In this document: positions 8,142 to 16,088 of the stretch, in pieces
How positions within the stretch are numbered: position 1 is the stretch's first letter
How the letters are laid out: every line of letters begins with the position of its first letter
DNA from: Clostridia bacterium
GTDB taxonomy: Bacteria > Bacillota > Clostridia > Oscillospirales > Acutalibacteraceae
Direction: 5' to 3'
Length of the DNA stretch: 37,101 nt
NCBI GenBank assembly: GCA_030526115.1
Contig: JAUNDK010000019.1
Span: 1 to 37,101, forward strand
Translations under genes and position numbers: made by a program
Notes under the pieces: model-generated
What the model was told of the DNA's origin: nothing
What the model saw: the letters and a program-made list of their open reading frames with translations, nothing else
The model's database searches: none

Positions 8142-8516
8142 TCAGATTTCAGCGATAACCTCAACCTCAACGAGTACGTTTTTCGGAAGAGTCTTAACCG
8201 CTACACAGCTTCTTGCAGGCTTGCCTGTGAAGTACTTTGCGTAAACCTCATTGAATGCAGCGAAGTCACCCATGTCTGCGAGGAAGCATGTTGTCTTGAC
8301 TGCCTTCTCGTATGAGGAACCTGCCTCTGCGAGAACAGCACCGAGGTTCTTCATAACCTGCTCTGTCTGTGCTTCAATACCCTCAGCCTCAACATTGCCT
8401 GTTGCAGGGTTAATCGGAATCTGTCCGCTTGTGAAAACGATGTTACCTGCTACGAGTGCCTGTGAATATGGTCCGATTGCAGCAGGAGCGTCTGCTGTGT
8501 AAACTACTTTTGCCAT
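8142..8516 (-). CDS. RidA family enamine/imine deaminase
   Basis: A 124-residue protein of the YjgF/YER057c/UK114 (RidA) family, which hydrolyses reactive enamine/imine intermediates released by PLP enzymes such as threonine dehydratase. Family features are APAAIGPYSQ at the N-terminus, FTSGQIPINPATG, and RSCVAVKTLPKN with the conserved substrate-binding Arg, then LVEVEVIAEI at the end. Length and motifs are standard for the family. The ATG at 8516 has AAGGAG eight to ten bases upstream; a longer upstream in-frame start would add only non-conserved residues. It lies 32 bases behind the SGNH hydrolase gene on the same strand, probably as the second gene of a two-gene operon that ends at the terminator at 8099-8124. 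Confidence 0.93.
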   Translation of the reverse strand: MAKVVYTADAPAAIGPYSQALVAGNIVFTSGQIPINPATGNVEAEGIEAQTEQVMKNLGAVLAEAGSSYEKAVKTTCFLADMGDFAAFNEVYAKYFTGKPARSCVAVKTLPKNVLVEVEVIAEI

Positions 8517-8548
8517 TGTGAATTTCTCCTTATATATTAATCTCAATA

Positions 8549-9235
8549 TTACTCAAAGTACGGCATAAGCACCTTGAGAACTTCCATGTAGCCCTCAGGA
8601 TAAATGTGCATACCGTCTTTGCAGTATTCTTCTTTCATGTTGCCTGTTTCGTCAAGAAGGCAGGTGAACACATCGATAAATTCGCAGTCAAGTTCTTTTG
8701 CCATATCTCTGAGCATTGAATTTACTGTGATGAGCTCCTCGTTGGTTCTTGCTCTGAAACCGTTGTTGACACGCTCTCTGTCAGCATCAGTGAACCATGA
8801 GAGATTACGGTTTACAGGGTAATAAGCAAGAATATAAATCCTACACTCAGGGAGCTTTGCCTTAACCTCCTCAAGAACATCCCGGTATTCTTCGAAGAGT
8901 TTTTCTCTTGAGTAGTTCTCGGCGCTTATGTCATTTGTGCCGATATTAATAAAGAGTTTGGCGGGTTCAAGATCAAAAATACTCTCGTTCATTCTTTTTT
9001 TGAGACCGCTGATAATATCACCGCCTATACCGCGGTTGTAAACAACAGCCTTTGAACCAAGGCTCATGAGCATCTCATTAACAGGGAACTGCTCACACAG
9101 AGAAGACCCGGTAAGAACAATTTTGCCCTTCTGTGCAAATTTATTCAGGTCAGAGAAAGAGCGAACCTTCTGTTTCCATTCATTCTGCATCATTCTCTGA
9201 AATTCAGCCTGCATCAGCTTCTGCATATCTTCCAC
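8549..9235 (-). CDS. SGNH/GDSL-family hydrolase
   Basis: A 228-residue cytoplasmic hydrolase of the SGNH superfamily (esterases, acyl hydrolases, carbohydrate acetyl esterases). All four blocks are visible: block I GSSL with the nucleophile Ser45, block II with Gly around residues 69-72 in NRGIGGD, block III GTND with Asn101, and block V DGMHIYPEGY with Asp207 and His210. The first 35 residues are a charged, Met/Gln-rich helix that is not part of the usual fold. The start is GTG at 9235, supported by AAGGAGG eight bases upstream; ATG at codon four is possible. A good promoter lies at 9270-9298. Substrate is not predictable from sequence, though acetylated sugars are common for this type. Confidence 0.88.
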   Translation of the reverse strand: MEDMQKLMQAEFQRMMQNEWKQKVRSFSDLNKFAQKGKIVLTGSSLCEQFPVNEMLMSLGSKAVVYNRGIGGDIISGLKKRMNESIFDLEPAKLFINIGTNDISAENYSREKLFEEYRDVLEEVKAKLPECRIYILAYYPVNRNLSWFTDADRERVNNGFRARTNEELITVNSMLRDMAKELDCEFIDVFTCLLDETGNMKEEYCKDGMHIYPEGYMEVLKVLMPYFE

Positions 9236-9269
9236 CTTATATGCCTCCTTAATTTCAACTGCAACTAAA

Positions 9270-9298
9270 ATTTTAGCAGATTTTTACGGAGAATACAA
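9270..9298 (-). promoter_or_regulatory. Promoter of the SGNH hydrolase/ridA unit
   Basis: On the minus strand TTGTAT (9298-9293) and TAAAAT (9275-9270) are separated by exactly 17 bases, about 35 bases before the GTG start. Confidence 0.65.
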
Positions 9299-9318
9299 TA
9301 TGACATACAGATAAAATA

Positions 9319-10095
9319 TTAATCTTCGCTCATGTCCACATGTTTTGGGTCAACACCCGGGTCTGTGATTCTTCTCAGGAACTTCTGGGTTCTCGGATCC
9401 TTCGGGTTTGTGAGTATATCTTCCGGCTTACCCTGCTCGACAACTATACCGTCCTGCATGTATACAACTCTTGATGCAACCTCTTTCGCAAAAGCAATCT
9501 CGTGGGTTACAACTATCATTGTGATACCTGTTTTTGCGACATCTCGAAGTGTATCGAGAACTTCACCTACAAGCTCTGGGTCAAGGGCACTGGTGGGTTC
9601 ATCAAAGAGAATAACATCAGGGTCAAGCACAAGGGCTCTTGCAATACCGGCTCTCTGCTGCTGACCACCTGAAAGGGAGGAAGGATAAAAATCCAGTTTT
9701 TCACCGAGGCCAACCTTCTTAAGCATCTCGGTGGCTTTTTCTACTGCGGCCGGTTTAATGTATCTTTTTACTGTGATAAGTCCTTCTGTTACATTCTGAA
9801 GTATGGTCTTGTTTGCAAACAGGTTGTAATTCTGGAATACCATGGCGGTTTTTCTTCTCAGCTCCAGAACATCCTGCTTTGAATGTTTCGCACAGTCAAC
9901 AGTAAGGTCGTTTACGGTTACGGAACCCTTATCGCCCGGGTCAAGGAAATTTATGGTTCTGAGCAAGGTTGTTTTACCTGAACCGGAAGGGCCGAGGATA
10001 ACCACAACCTCGCCGCCTTCAATATCCATATCTACGCCGTTAAGAACATGATTGTCTCCGAAGGCCTTGTGAATGCCCTTAAGTGATACCATCAT
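9319..10095 (-). CDS. Polar amino-acid ABC transporter ATPase
   Basis: ATP-hydrolysing subunit of a polar amino-acid importer (GlnQ/HisP/ArtP type), about 258 residues, acting at the inner face of the membrane. It has Walker A GPSGSGKTT, Q-loop in FQNYNLF, signature LSGGQQQRAG, Walker B VILFDEPTSALDPE and H-loop VVTHE, with the canonical length. The start is set at the ATG at 10095, since AAAGGAAG lies 11 bases upstream; the in-frame GTG at 10107 falls at that ribosome binding site. It is the last gene of the four-gene importer operon, directly behind the second permease. No clear terminator was seen after it, so the transcript may run toward the SGNH hydrolase gene. Confidence 0.92.
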   Translation of the reverse strand: MMVSLKGIHKAFGDNHVLNGVDMDIEGGEVVVILGPSGSGKTTLLRTINFLDPGDKGSVTVNDLTVDCAKHSKQDVLELRRKTAMVFQNYNLFANKTILQNVTEGLITVKRYIKPAAVEKATEMLKKVGLGEKLDFYPSSLSGGQQQRAGIARALVLDPDVILFDEPTSALDPELVGEVLDTLRDVAKTGITMIVVTHEIAFAKEVASRVVYMQDGIVVEQGKPEDILTNPKDPRTQKFLRRITDPGVDPKHVDMSED

Positions 10096-10117
10096 GATAA
10101 AATGCACTTCCTTTCAA

Positions 10118-10807
10118 TCAGTTTGCCTGACGAGGTCTGAATTTTCCGATTTTCTTTTCTGCTTTTCCGAACAGATTGTTGCAGACAAGGCTCAGCACCT
10201 CATAAATAACAGTAGTGATAATATATGCTTCAATGAAGTTAAGTTTTGGGTTAGCAAGCAGGTTTGCTGTTGCTGTAATCTCATAAACACCCACATAGTA
10301 TGCGAGGGAAGTTCCTCTTAACAGTCCTGTGAAAAGACCTGTGAGGTTTGGTATGGCAACGGCAAAAGCCTGCGGTAAAATGATTCTTCTCAGTGCCTGA
10401 GGAGTGGTCATTCCCACAGACCATGCGGCTTCGAGCTGTCCTTTGTTTATGGAATCAAGAGAAGCTCTCAGAACCTCAGATGAATACGCCGCCTGGTCAA
10501 GGCATAAAGCGGCTATTGCGTAAGCGATTGCAGGAATTCCCGATGTGTCTATTCCAAATGAACTTGTCAGAGCAATAGGTATTGCGTAGTAAGCGACATA
10601 CAGAAGAATTACCATAGGTACACCTCTTATGAAACTGACAAATACAGCACATATCTGAGATACAACAGGTATTCTGTTTTTTCTTGCAAGGGCAATAAGC
10701 AGTCCCAGTATCCAGCCTATTACAGTGGCAATAAGTGCCATCTCAAGAGTGACGGGAATTGCCGCAAGCACCTTCGGTAAGGCTGAAGCTATAAATTTCC
10801 AGTCCAT
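10118..10807 (-). CDS. Amino-acid ABC transporter permease (second)
   Basis: A 229-residue membrane permease of the HisM/GlnP family (binding-protein-dependent transport inner membrane component). It has about five hydrophobic segments and the EAA-type loop QLEAAWSVGMTTPQALRRII followed by LPQA, which docks onto the ATPase. The ATG has AGGAGGG at good spacing, and the gene begins 12 bases after the first permease gene. Two different permease genes in one operon suggest a heterodimeric channel, as in HisQM or ArtQM. Confidence 0.92.
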   Translation of the reverse strand: MDWKFIASALPKVLAAIPVTLEMALIATVIGWILGLLIALARKNRIPVVSQICAVFVSFIRGVPMVILLYVAYYAIPIALTSSFGIDTSGIPAIAYAIAALCLDQAAYSSEVLRASLDSINKGQLEAAWSVGMTTPQALRRIILPQAFAVAIPNLTGLFTGLLRGTSLAYYVGVYEITATANLLANPKLNFIEAYIITTVIYEVLSLVCNNLFGKAEKKIGKFRPRQAN

Positions 10808-10819
10808 GATTATCCCTCC

Positions 10820-11515
10820 TTATGCCTTTCTTCCAACGGTATAGGCTTTTTCTATGAACTTGAAGAGCTTTTCAAAGACAAAGCAGAATACCCAGAAAAT
10901 AACAGCTGTGGCGACATAAACTTCAAGTTTTGTAGCGCCGTAGTTTACTGCGGAAACAGCCCTTGCTTTACCCATAAGATCCATAACGCCAATGGTGAAG
11001 GCAAGGCTGGTCTCCTTGAATAACATGATGAAGTTATTGCCAAGTGTGGGAATCGCTACTCCCAGAGCCTGAGGAAGTATGATTCTTATAAATGCGACTG
11101 CAGGGCTCATACCAACGGAAAGAGCGGCCTCTTTCTGTCCCTTGTCAATGGCAAGGCAGGCACTTCGCATCATCTCAGCCATGTTTGCCGAGGCTGAAAG
11201 CGACAGAGTGGTTATAATAAATGTTGTGGTGGATACTCCGCTTAAATCTATTCCTATTCTTTTAAGTACCTGCGGAAGACCGAGATATAAAAGAAAGATG
11301 AGAATAAGTGTGGGAACACCACGCATGAAGGCAATCCAGCCGGATGATATCTTCACAAGTGCTTTTTTCCCTGACATTCCCATTGCGGCAAAAATACCGC
11401 CAAGCAAAAGGGAAAAAAGCAGAGAAAGCAGTAATATCTCAATGGTTTTTGGGAAAGCCTTTGAAATTTTCAGTATATAATCGGGTATAAGTTCGGGACG
11501 AAATAATTCTCCCAT
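10820..11515 (-). CDS. Amino-acid ABC transporter permease (first)
   Basis: A 231-residue permease of the same family as its neighbour, with about five membrane segments and the EAA loop QKEAALSVGMSPAVAFIRII followed by LPQA. It begins with ATG after AGGGAG. It lies between the binding-protein gene and the second permease, and is separated from the former by a strong intercistronic hairpin. The two permeases are clearly different proteins, not a recent duplication, and should pair in the membrane. Confidence 0.92.
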   Translation of the reverse strand: MGELFRPELIPDYILKISKAFPKTIEILLLSLLFSLLLGGIFAAMGMSGKKALVKISSGWIAFMRGVPTLILIFLLYLGLPQVLKRIGIDLSGVSTTTFIITTLSLSASANMAEMMRSACLAIDKGQKEAALSVGMSPAVAFIRIILPQALGVAIPTLGNNFIMLFKETSLAFTIGVMDLMGKARAVSAVNYGATKLEVYVATAVIFWVFCFVFEKLFKFIEKAYTVGRKA

Positions 11516-11542
11516 ATATATTCACTCCCTTAGAATAATTTT

Positions 11543-11569
11543 GCCGGAGTGGTCGCACCCCACTCCGGC
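11543..11569 (-). promoter_or_regulatory. Intercistronic hairpin between binding protein and permease genes
   Basis: Perfect 10-base inverted repeat GCCGGAGTGG / CCACTCCGGC with a seven-base loop, without a T run on the minus strand. It sits in the only wide gap of the importer operon. Such hairpins commonly protect the 3' end of the upstream binding-protein message or partly stop transcription, giving more binding protein than permease. That role is inferred. Confidence 0.6.
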
Positions 11570-11594
11570 GTACTAATTATGGAGGCTTGTATGC

Positions 11595-12449
11595 TTATTT
11601 TGAAGCGGCAAAGAAAATCTTGTCCGCATAGAGGGAGAAGATGTCTTCTCCGAAATATTCCTCGGAAATCTTTGAGAGAGTTCCGTCATCGAGCATCTTC
11701 CTGAGCTCTGCATCAACAGCGGCTACGAATTCTTCTTCGTCAGAGCCGAACATCTGGTAAGTGTCTTCGCACATTACAACATCTGTGAGTGTGAGGTCGA
11801 GACCGAGGTCCTTGTTGATTGCTTCAAATGTGGATCTGTATGTGAGGGCGGCATCTACTGTTCCGTTTTCAACCTGCTTGTAACCGTCTGCTGTGGAGAG
11901 ATCGGAAACAGCAATCTGAACAATTTCCTTGCCGGGGTGATCGGCATTCCAGGATTCAATCATTGTGTATTCATAGGAAGATGGGCTGCCGTTAATCTTC
12001 TTGCCCGCCATGTCCTCAAGGGTCTTAATGTTACTGTCAGGTGTAACGACAAGGCTCATAGGTGAGAGGCAGTAGTACTGCTCCGGGAAGAGGTACTTTT
12101 CCTTTCTTGCCTCACTCTTTACCAGCTGATGTGATACCATGTCGAGCTGCCCGGCATCAAGGGCAACAATGAGAGCGGAGAAATCCATGTACTGAATGTT
12201 GAATTCGTAATCCTCGAGTCTTTCATCCAGTTCCTTCATAACCGCAATGTCATAACCCTGAAGTTCGCCGTCCTCATTGAGGTAGCAGAACGGAGCCATG
12301 GAAGATCCTGTTCCTATATTCTTAACGATTGCATCGCTTTTTGTCTCTGTGGAACTCTCTGTCTTTGAACCGGAGGAGCAGGCTGTAAATGAAACAGTCA
12401 TTGCTGCTGCACACAGGAGCGATAAAATTCTTGTAATTGTTTTCTTCAT
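11595..12449 (-). CDS. Amino-acid ABC transporter substrate-binding lipoprotein
   Basis: A 284-residue solute-binding protein of family 3 (SBP_bac_3), which captures an amino acid outside the cell and passes it to the permease pair. The lipoprotein signal ends SFTAC, giving lipidated Cys24, followed by a Ser/Thr-rich linker. Typical features are GYDIAVMKELDERL, then IQYMDFSALIVALDAGQLDM and KKINGSPSSYEYT, in the usual two-lobe order. The ATG has AAGGAA about eight bases upstream. Ligand specificity cannot be settled from sequence; a polar or sulfur amino acid is plausible from the family. It is the first gene of the importer operon and sits behind a leader with two tandem hairpins. Confidence 0.92.
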   Translation of the reverse strand: MKKTITRILSLLCAAAMTVSFTACSSGSKTESSTETKSDAIVKNIGTGSSMAPFCYLNEDGELQGYDIAVMKELDERLEDYEFNIQYMDFSALIVALDAGQLDMVSHQLVKSEARKEKYLFPEQYYCLSPMSLVVTPDSNIKTLEDMAGKKINGSPSSYEYTMIESWNADHPGKEIVQIAVSDLSTADGYKQVENGTVDAALTYRSTFEAINKDLGLDLTLTDVVMCEDTYQMFGSDEEEFVAAVDAELRKMLDDGTLSKISEEYFGEDIFSLYADKIFFAASK

Positions 12450-12485
12450 AATAAATTCCTTCTTTCTTTTCTTTCAGACTCAATA

Positions 12486-12596
12486 TATTAAAAAGGCGTT
12501 TCCGTGGTCAGAAACCTTTGGAAACGCCTTTGTTTCATGAATGATAAAATAAGAAAGGTTTCCGGGAAATGCATCACGGAAACCTCTTTGTTTCAT
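12486..12596 (-). repeat. Leader with tandem duplicated terminator-like hairpins
   Basis: On the minus strand, two copies of a similar element lie between the promoter and the binding-protein gene. Each begins ATGAAACAAAG and forms a hairpin: GGTTTCCG / CGGAAACC in the first and GGCGTTTCC / GGAAACGCC in the second. The second is followed by TTTTT and the first by a broken T tract. No promoter is visible between the hairpins and the gene, so transcripts must read through both. This fits attenuation by an unknown signal. Because the stems are symmetrical, the elements could also stop plus-strand transcription. Confidence 0.7.
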
Positions 12597-12626
12597 ATTC
12601 TTGTTTGGAATTGAGCTTATGTCTGT

Positions 12627-12654
12627 ATTATAACCGCAAAAATGAATTTGTCAA
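12627..12654 (-). promoter_or_regulatory. Promoter of the amino-acid importer operon
   Basis: Consensus TTGACA (12654-12649) and TATAAT (12632-12627) on the minus strand with a 16-base spacer. The transcript would start near 12620, leaving a leader of about 170 bases that contains both tandem hairpins. Confidence 0.8.
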
Positions 12655-12965
12655 TTATCAAAATTGCATTTTGTGCAATTCTCCAAAAAATCATGATTCT
12701 GTTGAGGAAATATACAGAAATTGTTTAAATCCGTTTGTGCATAAATACCATAACAGAAAAGGAGAAGCCGATGATGTACCATATCAGGGGAAAAGTGTGA
12801 AATACAAAAAAATATACTTATTTACGGCCTTATTGTGGCTTATTACTGTCATAATTTCATATTGTATTTTTCTTTGTCTTTATGATATACTAATTTGGAT
12901 TATATTGAATTCTATAAGTATATACTTTTGTAATAAAGAGATTTATGAAAGCAGGGGATTAAAAC
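12655..12965. other. AT-rich intergenic region before ruvC
   Basis: About 310 bases, markedly AT-rich compared with the flanking genes. It holds the upstream part of the importer promoter on the left and the candidate ruvC promoter on the right. A plus-strand frame from GTG 12797 encodes a hydrophobic peptide but runs 56 bases into ruvC in another frame, so it is not called as a gene. No RNA gene is evident. Confidence 0.5.
12862..12891 (+). promoter_or_regulatory. Candidate promoter of the ruv operon
   Basis: TTGTAT (12862-12867) and TATACT (12886-12891) are 18 bases apart, about 75 bases before the ruvC start. It is the best promoter-like match upstream of the long plus-strand run. Confidence 0.5.
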
Positions 12966-13466
12966 TTGAAAATACTGGGTATAGACCCCGGATACGCCAT
13001 AGTGGGTTACGGCGTAGTTGAACATCAGCGAATGCGCTATCGCTCACTGGAGCACGGTGCAATAGTCACCAGGGCAGGCACGGATTTTAACGAACGCCTC
13101 GAGATTATCTACAACAGAATATGCGAGGTTATCGACCGTAATAAGCCTGACTGTGTATCCATAGAAAAACTCTACTTCCAGACCAACCAGAAAACCGCCA
13201 TCGGTGTTGCCGAGGCGAGGGGAGTTGTTCTTCTTGCCTGTCAGCAGGCAGGACTGAAAATATATGAGTACACACCGCTTCAGGTTAAAAGTTCCATTAC
13301 AGGCTACGGCAAGGCGCAGAAACCTCAGGTTATGGAGATGACAAGAAGGCTTCTCTGTTTAAAGGAAGTTCCGAAACCCGACGATACCGCCGATGCTCTG
13401 GCAATAGCAATCACCCATGCCCAGAGTGCGGGAAACCTTTTAAGCCGTTTCCCTGCGAGATACTGA
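12966..13466 (+). CDS. ruvC: Holliday junction endonuclease RuvC
   Basis: RuvC resolves Holliday junctions by paired nicking as part of the RuvABC complex in homologous recombination. The protein has 166 residues, the normal length. Acidic active-site residues are visible: Asp7 in GIDPGYA, the Glu in SIEKLYF, and the acidic pair in KPDDTADALAIAI near the C-terminus. The start is TTG at 12966 with CAGGGGA eight bases upstream; it gives the standard N-terminus MKILGIDPG. ruvA and ruvB follow on the same strand, with gaps of 18 and 26 bases. Confidence 0.96.
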   Translation: MKILGIDPGYAIVGYGVVEHQRMRYRSLEHGAIVTRAGTDFNERLEIIYNRICEVIDRNKPDCVSIEKLYFQTNQKTAIGVAEARGVVLLACQQAGLKIYEYTPLQVKSSITGYGKAQKPQVMEMTRRLLCLKEVPKPDDTADALAIAITHAQSAGNLLSRFPARY

Positions 13467-13484
13467 TGAAAGTGAGGATAAAAG

Positions 13485-14084
13485 ATGTATTACAGTTTAA
13501 GAGGAAAGCTCATTCATCAGGAGCCCGGAATGGCTGTTATTGAATGTGGCGGAGTGGGATACAAGTGCTTTGTGTCCATGAATACATTAAGAAGATTACC
13601 ACAGATAGGCGGCGACACCTTCGTATATACCCACCTCAGTGTAAGAGAAGATGCCATGGATTTATACGGTTTCATCTCTCAGGAGGAATTAAATACATAT
13701 AAGATGCTCACAGGAATAAGCGGTGTAGGACCAAAGGTGGGTCTCGCAATACTCTCAGAGCTCACACCTGCGGATGTTGCCATGGCGGCGGCTTCCGGGG
13801 ATGCCAAGGCTTTCTCAAGAGCCAACGGCGTTGGTCCTAAGCTCGCAGGAAGAATTGTTCTTGAACTTAAGGACAAGGTAAACGGACTTTTAGGCAGTGT
13901 ATCCGCTGAAGAGAGCAAGCCGATTATCAACAACACAAGCTCCAATGCGGCTGCGGCGGTTCAGGCTCTTGCGGCCCTCGGTTATTCCACCACAGAGGCG
14001 GCACAGGTCATCGGCAAGCTGGATTCTTCCTTAAAGACCGAGGATCTCATACGTCAGGCGCTCATCAAGCTCAACAAGTTTTAA
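13485..14084 (+). CDS. ruvA: Holliday junction branch migration protein RuvA
   Basis: RuvA binds the four-way junction as a tetramer and loads the RuvB motor. The 199-residue protein has the OB-fold N-terminal domain (MYYSLRGKLI...), tandem helix-hairpin-helix elements (TGISGVGPKVGLAILSEL and ANGVGPKLAGRIVLELKDK), an acidic-flexible linker and the C-terminal UBA-like domain (AAVQALAALGYS) that contacts RuvB. It lies between ruvC and ruvB as in many bacteria. Confidence 0.96.
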   Translation: MYYSLRGKLIHQEPGMAVIECGGVGYKCFVSMNTLRRLPQIGGDTFVYTHLSVREDAMDLYGFISQEELNTYKMLTGISGVGPKVGLAILSELTPADVAMAAASGDAKAFSRANGVGPKLAGRIVLELKDKVNGLLGSVSAEESKPIINNTSSNAAAAVQALAALGYSTTEAAQVIGKLDSSLKTEDLIRQALIKLNKF

Positions 14085-14110
14085 GATATTTGAATACACG
14101 GAGATAAATA

Positions 14111-15175
14111 ATGAATTATAACGACGAAATGGATTTTGAAAACCGCATGGTTGACCCTGAGTACATCGAGGCCGATGCCGAGGTTGATAACCCCTTAAGA
14201 CCGAAAACCCTCGAGGAATACATAGGTCAGGCTAAGGTTAAGGAGAACATGGCTATTTATATTGAGGCGGCAAGAAAGCGCAAAGAGCCCCTCGACCATG
14301 TACTTCTCTACGGGCCTCCGGGTCTCGGTAAAACCACTCTTGCGGGTATTATCGCCAACGAGATGGGCACAAACCTGAGAATTACATCAGGTCCGGCAAT
14401 CGAAAAGGCAGGCGATCTCGCCGCACTTTTAGCCTCCATGAACGAGGGTGACATACTGTTTATAGACGAAATTCACAGACTTCCCCGCACGGTTGAGGAA
14501 ATACTCTACCCTGCAATGGAGGACTTTGCCATAGACATCATGACAGGTAAGGGACAGGGCACAACATCTTACCATCTGCCGCTTCCAAAGTTCACTCTCA
14601 TTGGTGCAACAACAAGAGCAGGTCAGCTCTCCGCTCCGCTTCGTGACAGATTCGGTGTCGTTGAGCGTCTGGAGCTTTACAATGTAATGGACCTCGCAAA
14701 GATTATCACACGAAGCTCAAGCATTCTGGGAATCAATATAGATCAGGATGCGGCACTTGAACTTGCATCAAGATCCCGTGGTACACCTCGAATTGCAAAC
14801 CGTTTCTTAAAGCGTATCCGTGACTTTGCGGAGGTTATCTCCGACGGAGAAATCACTCAGGCAACAGCACAGCTCGCCCTCGACAGAATGGAGATTGACG
14901 AGCTCGGTCTCGATTCCGGCGACCGCAGAGTGCTTAAGGCTATCATTGAGTATTACGGCGGCGGCCCTGTTGGTGTTGAGACCATCGCATCCGTTGTTGA
15001 CGAGGAGAGCGTAACCATCGAGGACGTTGTGGAACCTTACCTTTTACAGATAGGTTTTCTCAAAAAGACCCCTCGTGGCAGATGTGTAACCAAGGCAGCT
15101 TATTTACATCTTGGACTCACTCCACCGCCTGAAATGAATGCAACGGTAAATGTAGATCAGACAACTCTTATATAA
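14111..15175 (+). CDS. ruvB: Holliday junction DNA helicase RuvB
   Basis: RuvB is the AAA+ ring motor that drives branch migration at RuvA-bound junctions. The 354-residue protein has the N-terminal [11 protein letters not shown] motif, Walker [10 protein letters not shown], Walker B FIDEIHRL, sensor motifs in LIGATTRAG and [12 protein letters not shown], and the winged-helix C-terminus with [11 protein letters not shown] and RTP-like TPRGRCVT. The ATG has ACGGAGAT upstream. It completes the ruvCAB set. Confidence 0.97.
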   Translation: MNYNDEMDFENRMVDPEYIEADAEVDNPLRPKTLEEYIGQAKVKENMAIYIEAARKRKEPLDHVLLYGPPGLGKTTLAGIIANEMGTNLRITSGPAIEKAGDLAALLASMNEGDILFIDEIHRLPRTVEEILYPAMEDFAIDIMTGKGQGTTSYHLPLPKFTLIGATTRAGQLSAPLRDRFGVVERLELYNVMDLAKIITRSSSILGINIDQDAALELASRSRGTPRIANRFLKRIRDFAEVISDGEITQATAQLALDRMEIDELGLDSGDRRVLKAIIEYYGGGPVGVETIASVVDEESVTIEDVVEPYLLQIGFLKKTPRGRCVTKAAYLHLGLTPPPEMNATVNVDQTTLI

Positions 15176-15195
15176 CATAGATAAAGGAAAAAATT

Positions 15196-16068
15196 ATGAG
15201 AGCAGCAAACTGGAAAGATTACGAACTCATAGATACAGGCTCAGGCGAACGCCTTGAGCGCTGGAAGGATATTATTTTAATCAGACCCGACCCACAGATT
15301 ATCTGGAAGTCCGACAAAAAGGACCCGAGATGGCGCACAGCCGATGCGCGTTACAAGCGTTCAAGCTCCGGCGGTGGTCAGTGGCAGGTTTACAAGAAAA
15401 TTCCCGATGCCTGGTCAATCGGCTGGAATGATCTCACATTCAGAGTAAAGCCCATGGGCTTCAAGCACACAGGTATTTTCCCTGAGCAGGCTGTAAACTG
15501 GGAGTTTGCGGCAGAGAAAATCAAGGCTTCAGGCAGAACAGGTGAGAACCGCCCGAAGATACTCAACCTCTTCGGTTACACAGGCTGTGCAACTCTCGCA
15601 TGTCTTCAGGCAGGCGCCCATGTAACCCATGTAGATGCCTCAAAGGGCATGGTTCAGTGGGGCAAGGAGAATGCTCAGGCTTCAGGCCTTGCGGATGCTC
15701 CGATGAGATGGCTCGTTGACGACTGCTCCAAGTTTGTTCTTCGTGAGCAGAGACGAGGCAATAAGTATGACGGCATCATTATGGATCCGCCATCCTACGG
15801 CAGAGGTCCGGGAGGAGAGGTATGGAAGCTCGAGGAACAGCTTTACGGTTTGGTCGAGATGTGCCTTCCTATTCTCAGCGATGATCCGCTGTTCTTCATC
15901 CTCAATTCCTACACAGCAGGACTTTCTCCGGCTGTTATGGAGTACCTCTTAACAACACTCATCAAACCAAAGTTCGGCGGTCATGTTCACGGCGAGGAGA
16001 TTGGTCTCCCTGTAACAAGAACAGGCCTTGTCCTCCCATGCGGAAGCACCGTAATATGGGAAAAGTAA
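15196..16068 (+). CDS. Class I SAM-dependent methyltransferase, rRNA-type
   Basis: A 290-residue methyltransferase of the Rossmann type, resembling the SAM-methyltransferase domain of RlmI/RlmK-like 23S rRNA enzymes but without a PUA domain. The SAM-binding motif I is ILNLFGYTGCATLA, an acidic motif follows in VTHVDASKGMVQWGKENA, and the catalytic-loop motif is MDPPSYGRGPGGEVWKLE. The N-terminus, rich in Trp and Arg, may bind substrate. It lies 20 bases after ruvB and 20 before ecfA1 in the same run. The target base or substrate is not known. Confidence 0.85.
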   Translation: MRAANWKDYELIDTGSGERLERWKDIILIRPDPQIIWKSDKKDPRWRTADARYKRSSSGGGQWQVYKKIPDAWSIGWNDLTFRVKPMGFKHTGIFPEQAVNWEFAAEKIKASGRTGENRPKILNLFGYTGCATLACLQAGAHVTHVDASKGMVQWGKENAQASGLADAPMRWLVDDCSKFVLREQRRGNKYDGIIMDPPSYGRGPGGEVWKLEEQLYGLVEMCLPILSDDPLFFILNSYTAGLSPAVMEYLLTTLIKPKFGGHVHGEEIGLPVTRTGLVLPCGSTVIWEK

Positions 16069-16088
16069 TTAACGAAAAGAAGTAGATT

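Noticed and set aside
12569-13021. Plus-strand frame of 150 codons upstream of ruvC, or its shorter form from GTG 12797
   Set aside because: It begins in the importer leader, has no ATG start with a ribosome binding site, and overlaps the start of ruvC in another frame. The hydrophobic middle could be an effect of AT-rich DNA. A small membrane protein from GTG 12797 (behind AGGGGA) is not fully excluded.
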